This document shows, in pieces, positions 42,226-51,637 of a DNA stretch of 64,000 bases. Positions within the stretch are counted from its first letter, which is position 1, and each line of letters begins with the position of its first letter. Source of the DNA: Craspedostauros australis (Eukaryota; Bacillariophyta; Bacillariophyceae; Mastogloiales; Achnanthaceae); NCBI GenBank assembly GCA_026770025.1, contig JAMXDE010000007.1, positions 2,542,001-2,606,000 of the forward strand, in the 5' to 3' direction. The translations under genes were made by a program, and so were the position numbers. Below the pieces are notes generated by a model, which searched no databases, had not been told where the DNA came from, and worked only from the letters and a program-made list of their open reading frames with translations.

Positions 42226-42999
42226 ATGATCCGCGACGATGATGATTACATGGAGAACCGGCGCAAGTCGATGATCTCCATCCGCAGGGCCAGCGAGGCC
42301 ATCCCTCGAACCATCACCATCGATGGAGGCCCTGGTGCCTCGCCAGGCTCCGCCATGGATGGCAGCCGCAGGCACGGCCAGGACAGCCCGCACTCACGAA
42401 GGAACACGTACAGCTACGGCAACCACTCCATGCCAATCGACCCGCCCGCCCTCACCAGTCCCCAGCGGTCTCGTGAGCGTCTCTCTCTGTCCAAGATGCT
42501 CTCACCGGACAGCCGGCGACGCAAGTCCACCATCAACCGATCGATACTCAGCGCCGTCATGGGCACGCCCACCACCGCGGCGAGCAGCGGCGACGAAGGC
42601 AAGAGGAACCAGGTGCCCCACCTCCACAACCCGCTCACGTCGCCTTCCATGCAGAGCCCCATCAAGAGGATGTCCAACATCATCCGCAAGAGCATGGTGT
42701 GGAGGAGTCCCAGGGATGGCGAAGCCGATGGAGACGACGACGACAACGACAACGACAACGATGGTGCTGCTGATTACAACCACCAACACAACCAACGACT
42801 GAATCATCACAACTCGTCCGGCATGTGCCACTACGAGGATGATAGCGAAGAGGACGGCGATGCCGACAGCGACGGAAGCAGCTTCGTGCCGCACGACGAC
42901 TACATAAGTCCCAAGTCACGCAACGACGCCAAGGGCATCGAAGAGAAGGAGCTCACTCTCGTTCTGCTGTGTCGAGAACTCGAGCTCATCAGCGATTAG
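42226..42999 (+). CDS. Ser/Arg-rich low-complexity protein, function unknown
   Basis: 257 residues, one exon. No family recognised. The N-terminal 160 residues are rich in Ser, Arg and Pro with repeated RRxS-type sites (RRKSMIS, RRASEAI, RRKSTIN, SNIIRKSMVW), good candidates for basophilic kinases. Residues about 165-180 are Asp/Asn alternation, followed by a His/Asn patch and a second acidic stretch. The C-terminal 15 residues (KELTLVLLCRELELI) form a possible amphipathic helix. Likely disordered regulatory protein. Codon usage (third-base C/G) looks like neighbouring genes, which supports it being real. Confidence 0.55.
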   Translation: MIRDDDDYMENRRKSMISIRRASEAIPRTITIDGGPGASPGSAMDGSRRHGQDSPHSRRNTYSYGNHSMPIDPPALTSPQRSRERLSLSKMLSPDSRRRKSTINRSILSAVMGTPTTAASSGDEGKRNQVPHLHNPLTSPSMQSPIKRMSNIIRKSMVWRSPRDGEADGDDDDNDNDNDGAADYNHQHNQRLNHHNSSGMCHYEDDSEEDGDADSDGSSFVPHDDYISPKSRNDAKGIEEKELTLVLLCRELELISD

Positions 43000-44713
43000 G
43001 CCAACAACCACGCACACGAGCGCACGGCATCCACATGCTCATCTTGCGAAGCAACCTTTTGTTACATCAATCACCATTTTCAGGGGCAGCTATCGTATTG
43101 TATAATATGATAGGCACATCGCGGCCAGAGCCAGAGCGACACAAGCAAACGGGACGAACAATCGAGGGATCCATCGATCGACACGGGGGGTGACCATCCG
43201 GCAAACAGCATGCGAATGGATGCTGTTCAGCTGCGATCCTTTTCCTCCGAATCGAAGCCAAGACAGAACAGCCGGAGCTGCTGACTTGGTGGCCTTGCGC
43301 GCTGCGTTCTTCATGGCTGGAACGCACAACCCATGCTTGTGCACAGGGCGTGTGATGCGTTCTGTGCAAGCATACGAAATTCAGCGCAAGACAAGGAAAA
43401 GCAAGGGCATTTCAAGGCATCAAGAGTCAAGGGACCTCGAAGAATCACAAGCAGTCGGGTTGCATTGTCGCAACGCCGATATGCAGCGCCACAAGGCAGC
43501 ACACTTACTCGTACACGAACTACGTATGCATGCTGCTGCCTTCTGTTACAGTCTCATGCCAACGCCGAATGCCAAATCGGATCTTCGCAACAACGCATAT
43601 CAATCGCGATCTCCGCATCAGCACATCGCTCAGGATGCAAGCTGCTTCCGCGATCAGAACCCATGCCTCGTCTTCGCACTCATCACCCATTTCCTCTTGG
43701 CTTCTCTTTAGTCAAGAGTGGAACGGCCGGACCCAAGCACGGCGTGCTCTGACATCAGGCGCTGTGGCTACCATTACTCTATATTCCCTGTAATCATAGC
43801 ACAACCCCTCTCCATCAACATTGTCCGAAGCTGGAGAGACCGCTGTATCCATCGCCATTGCCATGCCCGCTTCCAGAATGTTCATACATGCCGTTGCGAG
43901 TGCGCATGGATCCAACACAATGCATGCCTCCAGTCCTCTGTCTTCAGCAGCATACTCCACAATTATAGGTCTTGTGTGCTCAATGCGGTGCGGCATGGCG
44001 AAGCAAGACCGAATAGTGCCCGATATATCCGCAAATATCTATGCGTCGATGCGATCTTGTGATCGTGACGGTGGGGAATGAAAAAGACCGTCTTCATCAA
44101 GTGACATTTGGAGTAACCAACCTGTAGGTACGTCGTGTCCAGAGTGATCGATGACATCCACCCGCACGTGCCGTTTGTTCAGCCTTGGCAGCTGTCTTCT
44201 CATCTCAGGACGCGTGCCACACAGATCGAAGGGCCTCTGCAGACTCTTCGTTGGCAGCGCACTGTCCCGCGGATCTCTTCTCCGTCAGAATCCCTCACTG
44301 TGTGCGGGTACAAGTCAGGTCGGTATCCGGACATCCTTTGCCTCCATCAATCAGCGTCCGCTCTACTAATACTCCTCCTGCTCTACTCTGCTCCACCAAA
44401 TAATGATCCCGAACGAACAACAACCACGAGAGCACAGCTACGTACGACCTGCAAGTACAAGTTATTGGTGCTTGTATGAGCGAGTGGAGGACTCGTTGAG
44501 CAGCCTGCTATCATAGAATTGAGTGCTTTGGACATCTCGTGGTTGCTATGCGACCACAAACTAAACTCTCCGCAGGTGTAGAGAGGCAGAGCGCGCATGG
44601 TGCCTGGCTGGAAGTACCATCTGAGTATCATAGAATACATGTTATCATAGTCGCAGAAATCCTGGAGAGGAAGACGACGACCTATCCACAACAACCTTTT
44701 CTCGACACGTGCT
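43000..44713. other. Intergenic with unassigned reverse frames
   Basis: About 1.7 kb. Reverse frames with ATG at 43996-43712 and a frame at 44694-44383 look slightly protein-like but have no recognised domain and cannot be joined convincingly. One TACTCGTA octamer at 43506. Confidence 0.35.
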
Positions 44714-45847
44714 CTATTTCAATTGATCCTGCAAGATGGGTGTCAAGTGCTCTGCGATCTTCAAGGTCTCAATCGCGATCTCGATCGTGGCGACGCCTTC
44801 CGCGGGCGACCCATCGATGAGATGCTGCGTCACGAGCTGCTTCAATTTCAAGTAATCCGGATCTTGCGCGAAGAAGTACGGCATGGCATCGCCCGTCTTC
44901 GCCTTCAGCGTTGGGATGTTGGCGACGGTCTCCGCATCGGGCATGCTGTACCGCGCGAGTTCCTTGCCGGAGGCTGCGTCGGTCACGATGCCGACGGAGT
45001 CATCGCCGCCGCAACGATCGGCCGCGACGTTGACCTCGGCACCACCGCCCTTCGTGGTGATCTTGAACTTCAGCTTGTCAAAGTCAGTGAAGTCCTTGCC
45101 CGACGATGGTCCCTTGAGGGTCTGGCAGCTCGAGTACTCCTTGTCGGCCACGACCGTGTCGATGGAATCCACCGTCACGCCGTAAAATGTGACGAGCAAG
45201 GCGAGCTCGTGGATCGCCATGTTCTTGAGCATGCCCTCGGCGTTGCGTTCGAAGCACTCCGCCAGCTCCTGCGGCGTGTTCTGGTAATTGTTGTTGTGCA
45301 GGAAGGTGATGTCGCATTTGGTGTCCTTGGCCTCGTCGACGAACTGCCTCGATTGCACCAAGTACGAGCTGACGTTCTTGTTGAACCCCATGAAGACCTG
45401 GACCTTAGCGGCCGCGGCGACATCGCGCATGGCTTCCAGCTCCGTGACGGTCGGTGCGCCCGGCTTTTCCAAGAAGATGGCGCGGCAGTTCAGGTGCTCG
45501 ACGCAGGCGCGGAACAGCGATGGATTGTCGGATGTGCGGGCCGAGATGATGGCCAGGCGAATCTCGTTGTCGTCCTTTCTGGCCGGCACGTCCTTGACGT
45601 TGAGGTAGAAGCCGACGCCACTCTTCGTCTCCTGCTCCTTCCGGAATGACTGGAAGGCATCATGTCCTGGCGTTCCGGCCGCCGCTTCGGACATGTACCA
45701 TGGTTCCACCACGTTTGTCAGTTGGGCGCCCGGGACACGTCCATCCAAGATCTGGACGGCATGGTACCAGCCCATGCTCCTCAATGGACAACCGCATCCC
45801 ACGAGGATGACGGAGACCTTCTTTTCGGTAGTTGCTGTAGTGGACAT
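44714..45847 (-). CDS. Gfo/Idh/MocA-family oxidoreductase
   Basis: 377 residues, one exon. N-terminal Rossmann start VSVILVGCGCPLRSMGW (about 11-27) binds NAD(P); FLEKPGAPTVTELEAM near 126 is the family's EKP motif; NAEGMLKNMAIHELALLVTFYGV lies where the catalytic Lys/His helix occurs (here NMAIHEL). The C-terminal half is the alpha/beta dimerisation domain, without a second known module. There is no targeting peptide, so it is probably cytosolic. Members oxidise or reduce sugars, inositols or related alcohols; the substrate is not predictable here. The first glycine-rich motif is GCGCPL rather than GxGxxG, slightly unusual. Confidence 0.85.
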   Translation of the reverse strand: MSTTATTEKKVSVILVGCGCPLRSMGWYHAVQILDGRVPGAQLTNVVEPWYMSEAAAGTPGHDAFQSFRKEQETKSGVGFYLNVKDVPARKDDNEIRLAIISARTSDNPSLFRACVEHLNCRAIFLEKPGAPTVTELEAMRDVAAAAKVQVFMGFNKNVSSYLVQSRQFVDEAKDTKCDITFLHNNNYQNTPQELAECFERNAEGMLKNMAIHELALLVTFYGVTVDSIDTVVADKEYSSCQTLKGPSSGKDFTDFDKLKFKITTKGGGAEVNVAADRCGGDDSVGIVTDAASGKELARYSMPDAETVANIPTLKAKTGDAMPYFFAQDPDYLKLKQLVTQHLIDGSPAEGVATIEIAIETLKIAEHLTPILQDQLK

Positions 45848-46212
45848 GGTGGATGGATGGTGTTTGGGATTGTGGTGAGTGATGCAGCTATGCAGTGCAG
45901 AGTATTGGAATTGTGTCGCGTGGTACGTGCTATGCGGGTGCTGTTGTGACCTTCATTGACGTTGATGTCGGCATTGGGTTGAACTTGTGTGTGCGCGTGT
46001 TGTGGTGTGGTGTGTTGTTGATGATCTTCTTCTCGTCGAAAAACGTCATCATTTTGCATCCCGAAACGCTTCCAAAAATCACGTCTACCTTTCTGTTACA
46101 GTCTAGGCTGTACGCGGAAACTGCGTGTGGAGAAGCACCTTCTGAGGGTGTTGCAGAATGCACCAAACATACGAGTACGTCCAACATGCTGCTGGAGCGA
46201 TTGTGAGTATGC
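45848..46212. other. Upstream spacer of the oxidoreductase
   Basis: 365 nt. TG-rich (45905-46025) with a TACGAGTA octamer at 46170-46177. No gene. Confidence 0.45.
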
Positions 46213-47487
46213 TCACAATTTCTTACTGTCCTCGTTATTCATGGTGGTCATGTCGAGTTCCATGGCACCTACCACTATCGCGATGTCTGGTACAAGCGCG
46301 AGCAATCGTCTCACCGCCCTTCGCTTCGCAACGGCAATGTTGCCTGCATTCGTTGCGTCGTTTGCCCCACCATCGCCATCACCATTGTTGGTATCAAACC
46401 CAGTTTCTCCATGACGCTGCAACAAGTTGCATACGAGTTGGAAGAAGTAGCGCTCCATGAACGTGGCGACCGCTGGCCCCGTGTAGATCTTCTCTGCTTC
46501 CATGAAGATGCCGTCAGAACACAGCCTCATCATGTCGCCACCGGTCCAATCGATGTCGCGCAGCGTGATCTTGTTGTTGGCATTGACGCCGGGCGCGTTT
46601 GAAGCGTGGCTCGAGTGTCGTCCGTACGGAAAGACATCCAAGTTTAGCCGTCGGTAGCCGCCGTCGGCGCACTGCAGGCACTCATCTATCTCTTGCTGTG
46701 TTGCCAGCATCCCCCATGGCTTGTTGCGGCCTGCGCTGTTGCTTTGGTCACCCACGATAACACCAGCTCCTTGGAAACTGACACCTTGCACAACCTTGGT
46801 CGTCTTCGTCGTTGGCTTCATCTTCTTCGGAACAAAGTAACCCTGCACCCATGATGGATTGGGACCAAGCAGGCAGAAGATTGCCCTGCCTGACTTCGTC
46901 GTCTCGTTCGCTGCGCCATCACCGTCGTGCATGCCAGAAACAATAGCATCATTGGCGACTGCGCCTTGATTGGCTTTGGTGGTGCTCATCGTTTTGGACT
47001 TGATGGGCCCTCGATTAGTGTGCCATCGTGGTCCGCAGGAGGGACCATCGCAGAAGTAGTCGCCTTCATCGCCGGCGTCCAAATTCGTGTTGCCGCTGGC
47101 AGGAACTTGACCATCCGATGCCTTGCGCCGCCGTTTGTTGCTCGTCTTTGTTTTTGTCTCCATCCACCCTCCCATTCCTCCACCGCTACGAGCTTTGGCC
47201 GTTGTGCTGATCGGCCTCATCTTGCGCTTGACCTGCGTCCACCCAAGCGGTAGAGTGGATCGCCAAGACGGGAGTTCGCCCGTGACAGACGCTGCTGTCT
47301 TGCCATCCAAACTTCCCACGCTACTCATCGTTGGCTTGCCTGTCACTTCCGCCATCTCAGCTTTGTCTGTATTGGGCGTCATGGTGCGCGTCCTTCCCTC
47401 GAGTTTTGGTTTCTTTGTGTGCATCCGGTTTGCAAGGAGCATGAGCAAAGCCAGAACCAACAGCAACAAGAGTTGCGACAGCGCCAT
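46213..47487 (-). CDS. Type II membrane protein of unknown function
   Basis: 424 residues from ATG 47487; the frame is open further upstream but only from a non-ATG codon. MALSQLLLLLVLALLMLLANR is a clear signal anchor. A Thr/Lys/Gly-rich, strongly basic stem (about 22-215) leads to a compact C-terminal domain beginning IFCLLGPNPSWVQGYFVPKK. It includes VVQGVSFQGAGVIVGDQ, PWGMLATQQEIDECLQCADGGYRRLNLDVFPYG and DIDWTGGDMMRLCSDGIFMEAEKIYTG, with several lumenal cysteines. I do not recognise the family. Topology and neighbours elsewhere in the window (sulfo-, glycosyl- and methyltransferases) suggest a Golgi or secretory enzyme, but no catalytic motif is identified. Confidence 0.65.
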   Translation of the reverse strand: MALSQLLLLLVLALLMLLANRMHTKKPKLEGRTRTMTPNTDKAEMAEVTGKPTMSSVGSLDGKTAASVTGELPSWRSTLPLGWTQVKRKMRPISTTAKARSGGGMGGWMETKTKTSNKRRRKASDGQVPASGNTNLDAGDEGDYFCDGPSCGPRWHTNRGPIKSKTMSTTKANQGAVANDAIVSGMHDGDGAANETTKSGRAIFCLLGPNPSWVQGYFVPKKMKPTTKTTKVVQGVSFQGAGVIVGDQSNSAGRNKPWGMLATQQEIDECLQCADGGYRRLNLDVFPYGRHSSHASNAPGVNANNKITLRDIDWTGGDMMRLCSDGIFMEAEKIYTGPAVATFMERYFFQLVCNLLQRHGETGFDTNNGDGDGGANDATNAGNIAVAKRRAVRRLLALVPDIAIVVGAMELDMTTMNNEDSKKL

Positions 47488-47909
47488 CAAACACACACGG
47501 ATGGATCCACCCCACTTGCCTTGCTTTGTGTTTGTTTGCTGTTTGTTCGTGTCGAATTTCCCTCCATCTCTTTCGAGTCTATCCAAGTACGCCAAGATAC
47601 TCCTGTACAACTATGGTTTATGTATAATTTACCGCCACATAGTATCCTTCGGAAATGGATGATGAAACATGCCGCATCTCTCGTGTGTCGAATTCGCGCA
47701 ACAGCGAAACCATGATGACATCGGCAACGCAATGCCCACAGACATCACCTGTGCATCGCCCATACCTCTGGTCCGCTCCCTCGCACACCGTTCCACACGA
47801 GACAAGAGACAATCTGGGCATGAGACGAGATGAAGCGACGTGACGCGAGGCTGCACTTCAACAGGCGCATCGCAACGCATCGGAATGTCCATCATTGATG
47901 CGCCAACTC
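47488..47909. other. Spacer before duplicated block, copy A
   Basis: About 420 nt. Low-similarity sequence; no supported gene. Confidence 0.35.
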
Positions 47910-48690
47910 GCCACAGTGTGCTGTCATCCATGGCTGGGCTCCGAATCGCTATGCCATGATGTCACGGGACGCAGGCATGGGCAAGGTGTGGAATAAGGCG
48001 CAGAGCCGGTGTGAGGAGTGATCGGATGTGAGAAAAGCGCAGCACCACATCTCCTCCCGCGATAATCAGCCAACCCACAGGCCCCTGCACCAACAACATC
48101 AGCAAGAGTACGCAAGTGAGCCAAGCATCACAACATTCATTCGAGCCACGATCACACACTGATCCTCGAGTACGGATATGCTTCACCATGCGAATGATTC
48201 AGCCGATCAACGCAAGCGCCACCAAGGCGTCTCCACGTTTCATCATGCACTTGCCGGATTCCTCCGCCGTATCGAACAGGAGTTCTGGAGAACCAAGGGG
48301 ATGCCGGATGTAAGCCAAGATGGCAACGCTACTCGCAAGGATGCGACGAGCATCGAGGATTGCTTCGTGCGACGAGGAGACGGGGATTGATACTGACAGT
48401 TTGTTGCATGGGCAGAGACACAATTGCATATGCCATGTTATACATCGTACGACAGCTGCTGCAACGGCATCAACAACAGGGCGAACGCCAACAGCGACGC
48501 CAATCGTACGGCCAACTACCATGCGAAGTGCAGAGGCAAACGGAGATGGAAACGACTGCAATTGCCATCACGCCGATGAACATGGCATGACCGTGACGGC
48601 GATTCTCGTCAGTGGATTCCCTGCATGCGTTGCATCTCGCACAGCAGCCATCGTTTTCATATCAAACGATGCTCATTCAGTAGCGACTGA
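47910..48690 (+). pseudogene. FSH1-like serine hydrolase remnant, copy A
   Basis: Boundaries approximate. Four islands occur in the same order as in copy B (51638-53040) but in several frames: IHGWAPNRYAMMS (about 47926, oxyanion region), HHANDSADQRKRHQGVSTFHH (about 48186) matching the ANDPTDES...YHGLDES block, a segment near 48410-48465 aligned to GFSQGAVLLHI, and ILVSGFPACV (about 48604). The nucleophile serine motif is gone (CCMGRDTIAY in its place), stops interrupt every frame, and no single reading is possible. I read it as a dead copy of an FSH1-type alpha/beta hydrolase lying upstream of a DUF6824 gene, as in copy B. Confidence 0.55.
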
Positions 48691-49803
48691 TGTCAACAGC
48701 CGTGCCGACACGTTTTTGTCAACATGTCAGAAGACGCAACCGGAAAGCAACCCGCCGACGTCAAGTAGCAGTCGGAATCGAGCGGCAAGCTGCGGCATCA
48801 ACGCGATCTGTGGCTGCAGCGATGGCGCTCGTCGCTCGCAGGAGGTTCCATCCAATTGGCACGTGTAAACCACCATCCGTTCAGGGATCATGCCAGACTA
48901 TCACATCAACCCATTCCTAACTACACCCCAAACCCGGATAACAGTATAGACGCCGTGACACTACATTCAAATAGATGCCATGCCAGACCGTATCTATACC
49001 ACTCTGTTGCGGCATCACTGATCGCAACAACTCTTGTGTAAATGCACCCGGTACTTCCTCGCTCTCTGTCGAGAAAGAGAGCAAAGAGGGACCCCGAGAT
49101 GTCGAAAGATCTTTCTCGGTCGCGTCTTTCCAATCAACATCACATCAGTTCCACAGATTCAAACAGACTCATCCACCAGTACTACCCATGGTCATGGTTG
49201 ACCTCGAACCAGAGGTGCCTGCGATCCATCCACCCAAACAGTGATCTTCCAATTTGATTGTAGCCGCATACCAGAAAGGTTGGAATGTCGTCGTCTAACT
49301 GTTGGAACACGAATCGGAGATCGTGAAAAGGTCTGCGGTGTCTGTCGTGTAGTTGGATGACTTGGAGACGGCACCGACATGACAAAATCCGGCTAAGTAA
49401 CTCGTGGTTCGAGTGTCTGCGTTCTGTCGCCTACGTGTCGCAATTCGCCCTTGGGCTTTACCAGGAACGTTATTGGAGGCATGTCTTTCACAAAACACAC
49501 AGCCCTGGCGGCGATGTCTCGTGATTTGGCGGACACTTGCTTTTTCACGCTCACAAAATGAAGCCGACAAACAACATCACATCACGTCGGACATCAAATC
49601 AAATCATCCGTAAACACAAACGCAACGACAGGAACGGCAGCAACGAATGCAAAAGCATCTCGTAACCACAAATCGCCCGCAACATCAAGAACATTGCCAT
49701 ATAATCTGACACAGGCTCTCCCACAACCTCCACCTCCGCTTCAGCCGTAGCCGCAGCCGCAGCCACAACCAAAACAAACAGGCACGTATCGCAGCGTATC
49801 ACG
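48691..49803. other. Spacer before DUF6824 gene A
   Basis: About 1.1 kb. CTCTCTGTCGAGAAAGAGAG at about 49062-49081 is a near inverted repeat. CGTAGCCGCAGCCGCAGCC repeats sit 30-60 nt before the ATG. No supported gene. Confidence 0.4.
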
Positions 49804-50493
49804 ATGCAACAGCAGCAGGAAACGCCAGAACAACAGGGGCAACAGCCTCAGCGACCATCGCCAGTATTATCCTTCGAGCATATCGGCCGCATTGAGACAG
49901 AAGACAAGGTCGATCGTGTTCTTTCCGACTGCTTCACTCCGAGACCTGACCAAGTGATCTGCGCGAGAGGCACGGGGTACTGGCATCATCAAGGAAACGT
50001 CATGTACAGACATCTCATCGAGTATGCCATCCCACGATACTCGAGGGCAACTTTCCGACTGCAAAAGAGCATCATCGTTTCCGAGATTGCCGATGCTATC
50101 GACGCATGGTCCCCGCACAGCGGATTCGTCAAGCGCAGCGCTGACGGGCAGTATTGGGTGAGATGCAGCACCGATTTTGTGAGGGAGAAGATCGGCCAGA
50201 GCATCCGCGATAGATTGCAGGATCAGTACAAGTCCAGCACCAGATCGAAGAAGCTGCGAGGCAAGGCGATCAAAACTCGAGTGAATCGCGGGCTGGAAGC
50301 CATCGTGCAATCAAGACCATACGTCGTGGAAATGTACGACTCTGTGAGGGAGCAAATGGACTCCAAAGCACCGTGCTCCGATGAGATCATCCTTGAAGTG
50401 TTCTTGCAAGCAAACACGAAGCTGCTTGAAACGATCAAGGAGGACACATCGCTGATAGAGGAGTACAAGACGGTCTTCCTGTCGGGAAGATGA
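49804..50493 (+). CDS. DUF6824-domain protein, copy A
   Basis: 229 residues, one exon. A Gln/Pro-rich N-terminus (1-25) precedes a DUF6824 domain (about 47-137). It shows VICARGTGYWHHQGNVMYRHLIE, then RLQKSIIVSEIADAI, GFVKRSADGQYWVRC and DFVREKIGQSIRDRL. These correspond to the domain's usual pattern of G-R-G...H-x-G-N-x-x-[FY]-R, KS-x-I-x-x-x-I, G-R-F-[LV]-K and a final helix with K-I-x-Q-x-[IL]-R. The domain is very common in diatoms and other stramenopiles and has no established function; a nuclear or DNA-binding role has been supposed. The C-terminal 90 residues, partly shared with copy B, begin with a basic segment (RSKKLRGKAIKTR). Intact, unlike its upstream hydrolase neighbour. Confidence 0.8.
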   Translation: MQQQQETPEQQGQQPQRPSPVLSFEHIGRIETEDKVDRVLSDCFTPRPDQVICARGTGYWHHQGNVMYRHLIEYAIPRYSRATFRLQKSIIVSEIADAIDAWSPHSGFVKRSADGQYWVRCSTDFVREKIGQSIRDRLQDQYKSSTRSKKLRGKAIKTRVNRGLEAIVQSRPYVVEMYDSVREQMDSKAPCSDEIILEVFLQANTKLLETIKEDTSLIEEYKTVFLSGR

Positions 50494-51637
50494 TGATCGC
50501 AGTCCGATCCTTCAGCATTTCACAGCACAGCACAGCATGCCATGCCATGCCATGATGTCATGTGATGTGATCTGGCATAGCTCGATCAGAACGCGCAGGC
50601 GGTGACCATTCGAGAGGGGATGGGGATTTTGAAGAGTTCTCTCTGGAGAATCGTAGCCCAATTTTAAGAACTCGTACTCGGACTCTTGCTTGCACTCGCG
50701 CCCTCATATGCACGCCTCTTCGATGCGCTTTCTACTTGTAGTCTTCATGCAGTGCAATTCGATTCTTGCTGCTCCACTCGTGCTGCAATGCGCTCCAGCG
50801 ACAGCCCCGTTCCTCCAGATGGCAGTGAAAGTAATCGATGTATTCATCTGCAGAGCTCTGCTGGTATTGCTGTTGCTCAGAAAGGCTCTCTCTCACGAAT
50901 CATTGGACATACTCCTGATCGTCGTACTTCCAGTAGATGTGGCGCCGCAGTCATCGTCCTCGTCATCGTCATCGTCCTCGTCGTCCGCGTGCTTGCCTCC
51001 ATTCATCAGCACGATCAGTTTGCCTCATGTTGTGGTGTGGTGGTCACGGTGGTCGCCATTCTTCCATCACGACTGAACTCGTGACGGGCTTCGTTGATGC
51101 TAATCCCGACTTTGTGTGGTGACATTATTGTTTTTGTCTGGCGAATGCCTCGAATCGAATCGCGTTCCTCTCTAACGATTGTCCGATACTGTCCGTCATA
51201 TATTCCATACAGCTTGTTTCGAACTAAATATCCGATTATGTCATAGAAGTAATAAGTAAAGTTTTTGTAATTTGCCCTGGTTTCCAAATGTCCGTTGAAC
51301 ATTGTTCACGAACAGTGTTCGCGATCAGTAGTACTTTGGACGGACATATCACGGACAAGTGTTCGTATTAGTTTACAAATATATATTAAAATGGTATTTT
51401 ACCGTATAATTTTGATCGAATTCGTCGAATAATTCGACTAAAAATGAGAAGGAGACAAGAACGTTTCGCGCGCTGGTTCGTGCAAGAATGTGATGGCGCG
51501 GAACCACAAAGAAGTTGCCGACAACCATCCGCAAAGATGCCGATGACGATCCACAAGAGTGTCGAGTGACCAAACAACCTCGCTGCGTCTCGTTCCCTCC
51601 CCCAAGGAGACAGCGAGCGCAAGGCACGACACAAGCG
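50494..51637. other. Spacer between duplicated blocks, with MITE-like element
   Basis: About 1.1 kb. CATGC repeats follow the stop (50536-50554); 51200-51440 is AT-rich and includes a candidate small inverted-repeat element. No supported gene. Confidence 0.45.
51179..51359. mobile_element. Candidate MITE-like element with imperfect terminal inverted repeats
   Basis: TTGTCCGATACTGTCCGTC at the left end pairs with the reverse complement of GACGGACATATCACGGACAA-type sequence at 51340-51359, about 16 of 20 positions with one gap. The 181-nt interior is AT-rich and non-coding, with a further dyad (TGTTCACGAACA). No target-site duplication could be identified, so the call is tentative. Confidence 0.3.

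Noticed and set aside
43712-43996. Reverse 94-codon frame starting with ATG
   Set aside because: Composition looks somewhat protein-like, but no domain, partner exon or conserved motif could be recognised.
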